Of a stretch of DNA of 50,703 nucleotides, positions 43,135-50,199 are shown piece by piece. The DNA is from Slackia sp. (GTDB taxonomy: Bacteria > Actinomycetota > Coriobacteriia > Coriobacteriales > Eggerthellaceae), in NCBI GenBank assembly GCA_029266945.1, contig JARIED010000015.1:1-50703 (forward strand). The letters are read 5' to 3'. How positions within the stretch are numbered: the stretch's first letter is position 1; each line of letters starts with the position of its first letter. The translations under genes and the position numbers were made by a program. The notes below the pieces were generated by a model. The model did not search any database, had not been told where the DNA came from, and was given only the letters and a program-made list of their open reading frames with translations.

Positions 43135-43400
43135 TACCCCCGAACTTCTTTCGGGTCTGTAGTTGCGGGGGCGTTCGCGCCCCTCAGTCCATGGCAGATG
43201 CGGTCGAAAGGATCCACGTAAGCACGGCTTTGCCGGGTGAGCATGGCGTATCCTAGAAGTAAGACGCACCCTCCGGCGATTCCTTGCGGCATCCTGCCGC
43301 ACCGGGGGAGAGGGCGGAGCGGAATAATCCGCAAACCCCCGGTGCGCGAGTGTGGGGGCAAAGACTAGGTCAGCCGGAAGAAGAAACGAATCGACAATCG
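43135..43400 (+). ncRNA. Structured leader or noncoding RNA candidate, family not recognised
   Basis: An unusually long intergenic stretch dense in hairpins: CCCGAA/TTCGGG (43139-43155), GGGGCG-TTCG-CGCCCC (43168-43183), TGCGGCA/TGCCGCA (43285-43301), ACCGGGGG/CCCCCGGT (43301-43343) enclosing GCGGA-ATAA-TCCGC (43319-43332). CTTACCCCC (43133-43141) can pair with GGGGGCAAAG (43355-43364) with a mismatch, closing the whole element. I tried tmRNA, RNase P, SRP, 6S, cobalamin, c-di-AMP, c-di-GMP, lysine and TPP classes from memory and found no core match. It may be a regulatory leader of the downstream lipoprotein gene. Confidence 0.4.
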
Positions 43401-43418
43401 GAAAAGAGGAACGAAACG

Positions 43419-44504
43419 ATGAAGCATCGCGTGTCACTCGTAGGCGCGTTCGCCTGCGCCGTCTGTCTCGCGCTGGCGCTTGTCGGCTGTTCGCAGACGA
43501 CCGCGTACACCCCCGAAACGCTCGAACCCACGGTATCTTCGCCGACGATCGGCAAAGACGGCACCTTGAGGGTCGGCGTCGGCGGAGGCGCTCCCTTCAT
43601 GGTTTCCGCGTCCGACGGCTCGGCTTCGGGCCTCGACGTCGACATGGCTGCGGCGATTGCCGACCAGCTCGGCCTTAAACTCGAGGTCGTCACGCTTGGC
43701 AGCGCCGGCAGCGAGGTCGACGTTGACTCTGCTCTCAGGAAGGGCGACGTCGACATCGTCATGGGCGCCACGTCTTCCGACGAGAGCGGCAACGTGTGGG
43801 TCTCCAAGCCGTATACGCAGACGGGCGTTGCGCTGTTCGCCGCTCCGGGCTCCAAGGTTCCTTCGCGCGATGCGTCGCCGAAGATCGCCGCTCAGTCTTC
43901 CTCGACGAGCGCCTGGGCCGTCACCAACGCCTTCGGCGACGACGCCCTCGTCGCTAAGGCCGATCTTCTTTCCGCGCTTTCTTCCATCGAGACGGGCGAC
44001 TCCAAATACGTCGCGGCCGACGCGGTCATCGGAACGTATGCCGCTCTGGGTCAGAACGTCGACGTCGAGCCCGTGTGCGTGCTCGGAAGCATCGGCGGCT
44101 ACGGCGTGGCTGCCAGCGCCGATAACGCCGACCTTCAGGAGGCCGTCTCCGGCGCCCTCGAGGCGCTGGCGAACAACGGCGTCGCCGGCGTGGTCTGCTC
44201 GAAGTGGCTCGGCTCCACGCTCGATCTTTCCGCGCTGCCCCTCGTCGAGGTCTCCTCGTCCGCTGCGGCGACTACCAAGACGACGGATGCCGATGCGGCC
44301 GATTCCGGCGCCGATGCAGATGCCGCCGAGGAAGAGTCCGTCGACGGCGAGGCTCTTCCGAAGGCCGAGGCCGGATCGAATGCCGTTCTGCCCGGCGGGA
44401 CCGTCGCAGGCTCGGCGACGGGCACGGCCGCCGGAACCACAACCGGTTCGACGACGGGCGCGGCTGCTGCTACGACCGCGGGAACGGACGCCCAGGCCGC
44501 CTAA
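43419..44504 (+). CDS. Family 3-like solute-binding lipoprotein with Ala/Thr-rich tail
   Basis: 361 residues. Signal peptide with lipobox LVGC (Cys24). Residues about 44-275 resemble extracellular solute-binding protein family 3 (amino acid type): GTLRVGVGGGAPFMV, GLDVDMAAAIADQLGLKLEVV, RKGDVDIVMGA and GYGVAASADNADLQEAVSGALEAL. Residues about 275-361 are low complexity, rich in Ala, Thr, Asp and Gly, probably a disordered surface tether. No permease or ATPase genes accompany it, so it may be an orphan receptor. GAAAAGAGGA precedes the ATG at 43419. A very stable hairpin follows. Confidence 0.8.
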   Translation: MKHRVSLVGAFACAVCLALALVGCSQTTAYTPETLEPTVSSPTIGKDGTLRVGVGGGAPFMVSASDGSASGLDVDMAAAIADQLGLKLEVVTLGSAGSEVDVDSALRKGDVDIVMGATSSDESGNVWVSKPYTQTGVALFAAPGSKVPSRDASPKIAAQSSSTSAWAVTNAFGDDALVAKADLLSALSSIETGDSKYVAADAVIGTYAALGQNVDVEPVCVLGSIGGYGVAASADNADLQEAVSGALEALANNGVAGVVCSKWLGSTLDLSALPLVEVSSSAAATTKTTDADAADSGADADAAEEESVDGEALPKAEAGSNAVLPGGTVAGSATGTAAGTTTGSTTGAAAATTAGTDAQAA

Positions 44505-44532
44505 TCGGTCCGAATGATGAATTTACCGACAC

Positions 44533-44590
44533 AATGCAGGGTTTCCCCGCACGCGGGGAAACCCTGCATTGCATATATGTTATCTTTTAA
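44533..44590 (+). terminator. Long perfect hairpin after the binding-protein gene
   Basis: An 18-bp perfect inverted repeat: AATGCAGGGTTTCCCCGC (44533-44550) and GCGGGGAAACCCTGCATT (44553-44570) with only AC between. TATCTTTT follows 10 bases later. It probably ends the upstream transcript; the long stem with little loop is atypical. Confidence 0.7.
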
Positions 44591-44625
44591 GTAACAATTA
44601 AGTCATACCTAGAGGGGGACCACTC

Positions 44626-45402
44626 ATGCTTGAATTGAAAGACCTTGTATTCGAGGTTCCCGTCGAAGACGGATCCTTCCAGACCAAGCGCATCATCGAC
44701 GGCCTTACGCTGACGGTCGACGACGGCAAATTCACCGTCATCACCGGCCCGAACGGCGGCGGCAAGTCGACGCTCGCCAAGCTCATCATGGGCATCGAGC
44801 AGCCTACGTCTGGCTCGATCATCTTCAACGGCCAGGATGTCACCCATGCCTCCATCACCGAGCGTGCCAAGCTCGGCATCGGCTACGGCTTCCAGCAGCC
44901 CGCCCGTTTCAAGGGCATGAAGGTCAAAAAGCTTCTCGAGCTCGCGGCGGGCAAGCGCCTTCCGGCCCTCGAGTGCAACGAATACCTTGCGAAAGTCGGC
45001 CTGTGCTCGGCCGCGTATCTGACCCGCGAAGTCGACAAGAGCCTCTCGGGCGGCGAGGTCAAGCGCATCGAAATCGCCACCATGCTGGCGCGCGATCCCA
45101 AGATGGCGATCTACGACGAGCCCGAGGCGGGCATCGACCTGTGGAGCTTCGACCGCCTGACCGAGACCTTCCGCGACATCCACGAGACGCGCGACGACCG
45201 AAGCATCGTGATCATTTCCCACCAGGAAAGGATCATCCAGCTCGCCGACGACATCGTCTGCCTACGCAACGGCCGCATCGAGGAGATGGGTCCGAGCGAA
45301 GAGATCCTTCCCAAGCTCGGCCTGGCCGACCGCGGCCAGCACGGCTGCCAGTTGACGCAGCCGACCGAGCTGCACCTGACCGAGATTTCTACGAATTGCT
45401 AA
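44626..45402 (+). CDS. sufC: SufC-type Fe-S cluster assembly ATPase
   Basis: 258 residues. Walker A GPNGGGKST (41-49), YGFQQPARFKGMKVKKLL, signature LSGGEVKRIEIATML, Walker B MAIYDEPEAGIDLWSF. The EPEAGIDLWSF and F-x-x-P-x-x-F features are those of SufC rather than importer ATPases. It pairs with the SufB-like scaffold 11 bases downstream. AGAGGGGGA precedes the ATG. A weak promoter candidate (TTGCAT, 17 bp, TAACAA) lies at 44569-44597. Confidence 0.88.
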   Translation: MLELKDLVFEVPVEDGSFQTKRIIDGLTLTVDDGKFTVITGPNGGGKSTLAKLIMGIEQPTSGSIIFNGQDVTHASITERAKLGIGYGFQQPARFKGMKVKKLLELAAGKRLPALECNEYLAKVGLCSAAYLTREVDKSLSGGEVKRIEIATMLARDPKMAIYDEPEAGIDLWSFDRLTETFRDIHETRDDRSIVIISHQERIIQLADDIVCLRNGRIEEMGPSEEILPKLGLADRGQHGCQLTQPTELHLTEISTNC

Positions 45403-45413
45403 AGGAGCACGCC

Positions 45414-46340
45414 ATGGCGGACCTTTCCACGATTGATGAGAAACTGCTCGAACAGATCGCCGACCTGCACGGCATGCCGCGCGGCGCCTTCAACATCCGC
45501 AAGGACGGCCAGCTGGTCGAGCGCAACTCGAGCGCCAACATCACCATCGAGACCTTCACCGATAAGCAGGGCATCGAGATCACCATCGCTCCCGGCACGA
45601 AGAACGAGACGGTCCACATTCCCGTCATCATGACCAAGGCCGGCATGACCGACGTGGTTTACAACGACTTCCATATCGGCGAAGGCGCCGATGTCACGGT
45701 CATCGCGGGCTGCGGCATCCACAACACCGGCGACGAGAAGACCGAGCACGACGGCATTCACAGCTTCTGGCTGGGCAAGAATTCCCGTGTGCGCTACGTC
45801 GAGAAGCACTACGGCGAAGGCGAGGGTACGGGCGAGCGCGTCTTGAACCCCACGACCAATATCTACATGGCCGAGGGTTCCCATTGTGAAATGGAATCCA
45901 CGCAGCTGCGCGGCGTCACTTCCACGGTGCGCGACACCAACGCCGAGCTCGAGGCGGGCGCGAAGCTCGTCTTGACCGAGAAGCTTCTCACGCACGGCTC
46001 CCAGACGGCCACGTCGAATATGACCGTGCGCCTGAAGGGCGAGGATTCCAGCGTGCAGGTCATTTCCCGAAGCGTCGCCCAGGACGATTCCGTGCAGATC
46101 TTCAACCCGCTGGTCATCGGCGAGGCGGCCTGCCGCGGCCATGTGCAGTGCGATGCCATCATCATGGGCGAGGCGAAGGTGAAGGCCATTCCCGGAATCG
46201 AGGCGGCCAGCGAAGATGCCCAGCTGATCCATGAGGCTGCGATCGGCAAGATCGCGGGCGATCAGATCGTCAAGCTGATGACGCTCGGTCTGACCGAAGA
46301 AGAGGCCGAGGCCGAGATTCTCGACGACTTCCTCTCCTAA
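45414..46340 (+). CDS. SufB/SufD-like Fe-S scaffold, minimal SUF (SMS) type
   Basis: 308 residues, much shorter than E. coli SufB (495). The beta-helix core is present: DVTVIAGCGIHNTG, GTGERVLNPTTNIYMAEGSHCEMES, SRSVAQDDSVQIFNPLVIGEAACRGHVQCDAIIMG, and the C-terminal IPGIEAASEDAQLIHEAAIGKI. With sufC it forms a two-gene minimal SUF-like system, which as I recall is viewed as the ancestral SmsCB. No SufS, SufU or SufD gene is adjacent. AAAGGAG precedes the ATG. Confidence 0.85.
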   Translation: MADLSTIDEKLLEQIADLHGMPRGAFNIRKDGQLVERNSSANITIETFTDKQGIEITIAPGTKNETVHIPVIMTKAGMTDVVYNDFHIGEGADVTVIAGCGIHNTGDEKTEHDGIHSFWLGKNSRVRYVEKHYGEGEGTGERVLNPTTNIYMAEGSHCEMESTQLRGVTSTVRDTNAELEAGAKLVLTEKLLTHGSQTATSNMTVRLKGEDSSVQVISRSVAQDDSVQIFNPLVIGEAACRGHVQCDAIIMGEAKVKAIPGIEAASEDAQLIHEAAIGKIAGDQIVKLMTLGLTEEEAEAEILDDFLS

Positions 46341-46402
46341 AAGCGCCGCTTATTCGCCTGCTTAGGCGAAAAGAAGCGCCGATACGCTATGGATATTCAA
46401 GG

Positions 46403-46430
46403 CAAGGCCCGCATATGAGCGGGCCTTGCT
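46403..46430 (+). terminator. Hairpin terminator after the SufB-like gene
   Basis: CAAGGCCCGC (46403-46412) / GCGGGCCTTG (46419-46428) with a 6-base loop and a short T tail. A smaller TTCGCCT/AGGCGAA hairpin lies just before it (46353-46370). Confidence 0.68.
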
Positions 46431-46432
46431 CG

Positions 46433-46460
46433 TATAATACTCGGAATGCGATCATCGCAT
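46433..46460 (+). promoter_or_regulatory. -10 element with overlapping palindrome
   Basis: A perfect TATAAT (46433-46438) is followed by ATGCGAT-C-ATCGCAT (46446-46460), a 15-base perfect palindrome located at the expected transcription start. This is a classic repressor-site position. Confidence 0.5.
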
Positions 46461-46492
46461 ATATCGATGGATACAGGGAAAGGGGTGCCTTC

Positions 46493-46633
46493 ATGGCGCG
46501 AGACGAACGCTATCGAGAGCAAACCGAAGAGGACCTGAAGAATGTGCCGCCCATGAGCGGCATGCAGAAGGCCATCCTCGCCGCAGCGGCGGTCATCCTC
46601 GCCGCGATCGTGGCGTATATAGCATTCAACTAG
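46493..46633 (+). CDS. 46-residue single-pass membrane protein
   Basis: 46 residues: a charged N-terminal half (MARDERYREQTEEDLKNV) and one hydrophobic helix at about 25-45 rich in Ala, Ile and Val. GGAAAGGGG precedes the ATG at 8 bases and TATAAT lies 55 bases upstream, so expression is credible. No family recognised. It is followed 63 bases on by another single-pass protein. Confidence 0.62.
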   Translation: MARDERYREQTEEDLKNVPPMSGMQKAILAAAAVILAAIVAYIAFN

Positions 46634-46696
46634 TCGATCTGCGGCTTTTCCGAAAGGCTCCGGCTTTTCGGACGGTCGGGAAAGGAAGGCGTATCC

Positions 46697-47635
46697 ATGG
46701 CGAAGCATGCCAAACACGCACGCACCGATAAAGAAGACCAGGCCGTCGGGGTCGAGGACCGCCAGGACGAGTGTTCCGCCGAGGAAGGGGAAGGCGCGCA
46801 GAAGGCCGCTCCTGCGCCGGAGCATCCGGCAACGGCGCACCATAAGGCTTCGAAAAGGATGCGCATCGTCTTGATCGTGGTGTCGGTCGTGCTCGTCCTC
46901 CTGATCGCGGCACTGGGGTATTTCGCCTGGATGCTGGTCGGCGAGGCCCGCGACGTCGCTTACCAGAGCGCCGCCCAGACCGCCAAAGTCGAAAAGGACT
47001 CTTCGCTTCCTGCCTCCGATGCGGGCAAGGGAGCGGGCGCTCGCAAAGAGGCCCCGCAGCTCGTCGAGCTGATCGGCAAGACCCAGGACGAAGCGGTCGC
47101 CGAAATCGGCCGTGGAGCGACCGAGACCAACTCCAAGGACATCACCGAGGAGAAGGGCGAAGGCGACGAGAAGACCACCGAGGTGGTGGGTCGCAGCGTG
47201 ACTTTGGCGCTTACCGACGAGACCACGGACGCGCGCGGCAACATCCCGTCGGTGTATCTGACGCTCGATGCCGACGGCGCGATCGTCGAGGCGGGCTATT
47301 CCGCATCGGTCGGTTCGCTCGGCTACGGCGACGTGAGCTTCATCGACGCGGTTTCGTCCGAGCATATCGTCGAGAATCTCGTCGCAGCGGCGGGCGTCGA
47401 TATCGAGCAGGGCTCGATCGAGATGCCTGCGGTCGAGGATTACCGCACGTATGCCGACGACGGCACGACGATCGCGCAGGAGGTCTACACCTTCAGCGGA
47501 GAAGGCACGGGCTCGGGCGATGCGACCTATTTGTGGTCGTGCAAGCTGAGCTACGATTATTCGGCCGCCAATGTGTCGGGCAATCTCGCCGACACCATCA
47601 GGCAGGTCTATGTCTACATCAATGCTGCCTCGTAA
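46697..47635 (+). CDS. Membrane-anchored extracytoplasmic protein of unknown function
   Basis: 312 residues. A charged cytoplasmic N-terminus (about 1-55, His/Lys/Glu-rich), one transmembrane helix at about 57-80, and an exported domain of about 230 residues. The segment PQLVELIGKTQDEAVAEIG near residue 119 resembles the opening of a PASTA-like or similar repeat, but only once. The rest is beta-rich and unrecognised (EVYTFSGEG, YVYINAAS). AAAGGAAGG precedes the ATG. It may act at the cell wall; no function is claimed. Confidence 0.78.
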   Translation: MAKHAKHARTDKEDQAVGVEDRQDECSAEEGEGAQKAAPAPEHPATAHHKASKRMRIVLIVVSVVLVLLIAALGYFAWMLVGEARDVAYQSAAQTAKVEKDSSLPASDAGKGAGARKEAPQLVELIGKTQDEAVAEIGRGATETNSKDITEEKGEGDEKTTEVVGRSVTLALTDETTDARGNIPSVYLTLDADGAIVEAGYSASVGSLGYGDVSFIDAVSSEHIVENLVAAAGVDIEQGSIEMPAVEDYRTYADDGTTIAQEVYTFSGEGTGSGDATYLWSCKLSYDYSAANVSGNLADTIRQVYVYINAAS

Positions 47636-47654
47636 TCACAGGGGGCGTGTTTCC

Positions 47655-47692
47655 AAGAGGGCCGCGGCGGATGCCGCGGCCCTCTTCGCTTC
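47655..47692 (+). terminator. Intrinsic terminator after the membrane-anchored protein gene
   Basis: Perfect 14-bp stem AAGAGGGCCGCGGC (47655-47668) / GCCGCGGCCCTCTT (47673-47686), 4-base loop GGAT, then CGCTTCT. Confidence 0.85.
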
Positions 47693-47738
47693 TGCCGTAC
47701 GGCGAGGGTCTCTTTCCTCTGGCGCTTTAGCACTCTAT

Positions 47739-47744
47739 TATAAT
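47739..47744 (+). promoter_or_regulatory. -10 element of the broken hisZ gene
   Basis: A perfect TATAAT ends 5 bases before the ATG at 47750, so the RNA would start at the start codon (leaderless) or just after it. In the latter case the GTG/ATG codons further in would be used. Confidence 0.42.
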
Positions 47745-47749
47745 AAAGT

Positions 47750-48139
47750 ATGAATACCGATACGAGGGAGGGGCGCTGCAGTGAAGCCGATATGCCCGCG
47801 AGGGTTCAGGGGGGCATCATGCCCGGAGAGGCACTTCGCCGCGAACGGATCATCCGCACGGTGAGCGACGCGTTCGCACGACGCGGCTATCTGCCCGTCG
47901 AAACCCCGTTTCTCGAAGACAGGCGCTCGATCGAACGCGCGGCCTGCGCCGAAGACGCGGCATTCCAGCTGTTCGACAGCGATGGGGGCCTTCTGATGGC
48001 GAGAAGCGACCTGACCATTCCGATCGCGCGCCTTGTCGCCACGCGTCTCGAGCACGCTTCAGCGTCGTTCCGTCTCCGCTACGCGGCGCCCATCGTGCGC
48101 GACCAGGCACGCTTCATGGATCGTTCGCGCCAGTTCAGG
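47750..48139 (+). pseudogene. hisZ: hisZ fragment (ATP phosphoribosyltransferase regulatory subunit), 3' part missing
   Basis: About 129 residues resemble the N-terminus of HisZ, a catalytically inactive HisRS-like protein that activates HisG: GEALRRERIIRTVSDAFARRGYLPVETPFLED, MARSDLTIPIARLVATRL and FRLRYAAPIVRDQARF. Class II synthetase motif 2 follows in whole proteins, but after RSRQF (about 48136) the sequence becomes the reverse complement of the phosphatase gene. The open frame continues to 48256 only as antisense of that gene. HisZ is normally near 380 residues. hisG does not follow. This is a truncated remnant. Confidence 0.75.
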
Positions 48140-48680
48140 AAGTCGCTCAGCGGCTTGCGCAGGCCGGCCGTCGAAACCTCGACGCGCACGCCTGCGTCGC
48201 GGGCGGCCTGTGCCATCTCGTCCCAGAGCGGCGCGAGGTCGACCGAGGGGGCGTAGCCGCTCTTTTCGAAAAGGCGTACCAGGTCGGGATGGGCCATCGA
48301 ATCGAATCCGACGGGGCAGAAGCATGCCCGGCGCCAGCCTTCGACGTAGCGCCGCCATACTTCGTCGGGTCCCGCCTCGTCCCAGATGCGCATGTCATCG
48401 AGCCAGTCGACGGCGTATTCGCCGAGGTAATGGACCGATTCGATTAGAAACGTCGCGTTTCCGCGCACGGCTTCGATGTCGCGTTCGCACCCCTCGTACC
48501 AGTCGGCTTCGAATCCGAATACGATATCGATTTCGGGGTGTGCTTCGCGGCATCGGGCGATGTCGCGCGACAGGTCGGCGATGCGGCCCTCGTCGTCACG
48601 CCGCGCGCCGCCGCGTTCTGCTCGAGCGTGCTCGTTCCGTCCGAATAGACGGTGTGGGAATGGCGGTCGACCCGTTCCAT
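48140..48680 (-). pseudogene. PHP-family histidinol phosphatase, internally deleted and C-terminally truncated
   Basis: The first 20 residues are those of a PHP phosphatase: MERVDRHSHTVYSDGTSTLE with the metal-binding HxH, preceded by AAGGAAA. Around 48590-48610 the reading shifts frame; the expected region with further metal ligands is missing. The other frame resumes with DEGRIADLSRDIARCREAHPEIDIVFGFEADWYEGCE (in order), LIESVHYLG and CFCPVGFDSMAHPDLVRLF, then ends after VSTAGLRKPL. Whole proteins continue with the GSDAH-type metal motif, lost here. So two separate lesions, a deletion with frameshift and a 3' loss, make it a pseudogene. Confidence 0.78.
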
Positions 48681-48803
48681 CGCGTTTCCTTCGGCCATGA
48701 TAGGCCGGCGCGCGGCTTGCGGGCGCGATGCGCCGGCGCATCGCGATCGGCGGCGCCTTCCGACGTCGCATGAAAACGATTTTCAAGAAATAAGGAGAAT
48801 CGC

Positions 48804-48831
48804 TTGCAAAGCGTTCGTGCTGTGCTATGAT
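48804..48831 (+). promoter_or_regulatory. Promoter of infC-rpmI-rplT
   Basis: TTGCAA (48804-48809), 16 bp, TATGAT (48826-48831) with TGC just before the -10. The leader to infC is about 157 bases and contains an attenuator-like hairpin. Confidence 0.65.
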
Positions 48832-48855
48832 AAGCAAGCTGTTTCAAGAGGGAGC

Positions 48856-48969
48856 ATGAGCTCTCCGCCTAGTTCGGCGCAAGCTGATGGGTCGCAAGAA
48901 TATGTTTTCGCATTTTCGAGCCCTGTCGCTATGCGCAGGGTTTTTTGTTGCAGCAACGAACTCGCATAA
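48856..48969 (+). other. Possible 37-codon leader reading frame spanning the attenuator
   Basis: ATG after AGAGGGAG opens a frame of 37 codons that covers the whole terminator hairpin and stops just before the infC ribosome-binding site. The spacing is tight and no homology is known; it may be chance. Confidence 0.25.
48921..48946 (+). terminator. Attenuator-like terminator in the infC leader
   Basis: CCCTG (48921-48925) and CGC (48927-48929) pair with GCG (48933-48935) and CAGGG (48936-48940), followed directly by TTTTTT. A terminator inside the leader of infC-rpmI-rplT is known in Firmicutes, where L20 binding controls it; here the L20 link is inference. Confidence 0.75.
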
Positions 48970-48994
48970 GCGAGAGAAAGAGGAGGTGAGCGCG

Positions 48995-49543
48995 ATAGCA
49001 GCTCAGGAGCCCAGGCTCAACGACGAAATCCGCACCCGTGAATGCCGCTTGATCGGTTACGACGGATCGCAGATGGGTATCTTCAACACGCGCGAAGCTC
49101 AGCGCATCGCCGACGGTCAGGGTCTCGACCTCGTCGAGATCGCCCCGAATGCAGAACCGCCCGTATGCCGCATCATGGACTACGGTAAGTTCAAATACGA
49201 CCAGGCCATCAAGGCGAAGCAGGCTCGCAAGAACCAGACGAAGATCGAAATCAAGGAAATGAAATTCCGTCCCAAGATCGACGTCGGCGACTACACCACC
49301 AAGAAGAAGCATGTTCTTCGCTTCTTGGAGGGCGGCGCCAAGGTGAAGATCACGATCATGTTCCGCGGTCGCGAGATGGCTCACCCCGAACAAGGCCTTT
49401 CCATTCTCGAGCGTTTGGCCGATGATTTGAAAGACGTCGCCGTCATCGAGAATGCGCCCAAGATGGAAGGTCGCAACATGCACATGCTTATTGCCCCGCT
49501 GCCGGCAAGTGCGAAAAAGGCAGCAGAGAAAGACGCCAAATAA
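48995..49543 (+). CDS. infC: Translation initiation factor IF-3, probable AUA start
   Basis: 182 residues. EPRLNDEIRTRECRLIGYDGSQMGIF, APPVCRIMDYGKFKY-like PNAEPPVCRIMDYGKFKYD, and KIEIKEMKFRPKIDVGDY identify IF3. The start is set by AGGAGG (48981-48986): ATA at 48995 is 8 bases away and gives (M)AAQEPRLNDEI, as in other IF3s. The only nearby canonical start, GTG at 48986, overlaps the ribosome-binding site. Rare AUU/AUA/AUC starts in infC are a known autoregulatory device because IF3 rejects them. First gene of infC-rpmI-rplT. Confidence 0.93.
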   Translation: MAAQEPRLNDEIRTRECRLIGYDGSQMGIFNTREAQRIADGQGLDLVEIAPNAEPPVCRIMDYGKFKYDQAIKAKQARKNQTKIEIKEMKFRPKIDVGDYTTKKKHVLRFLEGGAKVKITIMFRGREMAHPEQGLSILERLADDLKDVAVIENAPKMEGRNMHMLIAPLPASAKKAAEKDAK

Positions 49544-49582
49544 ACCTGCGGCGTCGAATCGGTAGAAGAAAGGACATACGTC

Positions 49583-49780
49583 ATGCCTAAGATGAAGACT
49601 CACAAGGGCACTGCCAAGCGCTTCCGCGTCACCGGCTCTGGCAAGATCATGCGTGCCAAGGCTTTCAAGAGCCACATCAAGACCAAGAAGAGCCCCAAGC
49701 GCATCCGTAATTTCCGTCATGAGACCGAACTCGCCGCAGCTGACCGCAAGGTCGTCGGTAAGAACCTCGGTATTCGATAA
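49583..49780 (+). CDS. rpmI: 50S ribosomal protein L35
   Basis: 65 residues: [21 protein letters not shown] at the N-terminus, typical of L35, with the basic [13 protein letters not shown] centre. GAAAGGA precedes the ATG. It sits in the usual place between infC and rplT. Confidence 0.96.
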   Translation: MPKMKTHKGTAKRFRVTGSGKIMRAKAFKSHIKTKKSPKRIRNFRHETELAAADRKVVGKNLGIR

Positions 49781-49797
49781 GCAAGGAGTGATACTCA

Positions 49798-50154
49798 ATG
49801 CCTCGTGTTAAGCGCGCAGTTTCCGCCCATAAAAAGCGTCGTGTCATCCTCGGCCGTGCAAAAGGCTACTATGGCGCGAAGTCTCGTACCTATCGTGCTG
49901 CTAAAGAGCAGGTCCAGCACTCGCTCCAGTACCAGTACCGCGACCGTCGCAACAAGAAGCGCGACATCCGTCGTCTCTGGATCACCCGTATCAACGCTGC
50001 AGCCCGCATCAACGGCCTGTCTTACTCCGTGTTCATGAACGGCCTCAAGAAGGCCGGCGTCGAGCTCGACCGTAAGGTTCTCGCCGACATGGCCGTCTCC
50101 GATCCCGACGCTTTCGCTCAGCTCGTCGAGGTCGCCAAGGCCGCGCTGAAGTAG
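49798..50154 (+). CDS. rplT: 50S ribosomal protein L20
   Basis: 118 residues, standard length. [30 protein letters not shown] at the start (in two parts), [26 protein letters not shown] and [24 protein letters not shown] are diagnostic. L20 represses this operon in Bacillus and E. coli. GCAAGGAG precedes the ATG. Terminator follows. Confidence 0.97.
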   Translation: MPRVKRAVSAHKKRRVILGRAKGYYGAKSRTYRAAKEQVQHSLQYQYRDRRNKKRDIRRLWITRINAAARINGLSYSVFMNGLKKAGVELDRKVLADMAVSDPDAFAQLVEVAKAALK

Positions 50155-50173
50155 CATCGCTTCTTTGCAATGG

Positions 50174-50199
50174 AAAGCCCGCATTCGTGCGGGCTTTTT
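50174..50199 (+). terminator. Intrinsic terminator after rplT
   Basis: AAAGCCCGCA (50174-50183) / TGCGGGCTTT (50188-50197), TTCG loop, continuing into TTTTTG. Beyond it, 50200-50595 holds no gene that I can support: frames are open on several strands only because of the GC content. Confidence 0.93.

Noticed and set aside
43135-43400. Cobalamin riboswitch or 6S RNA
   Set aside because: The minus strand contains CGCCCCCGCAACTAC, similar to a cobalamin box, but the other conserved boxes are missing. A GGTGAGCATG piece recalls 6S RNA of E. coli but the rest does not align.
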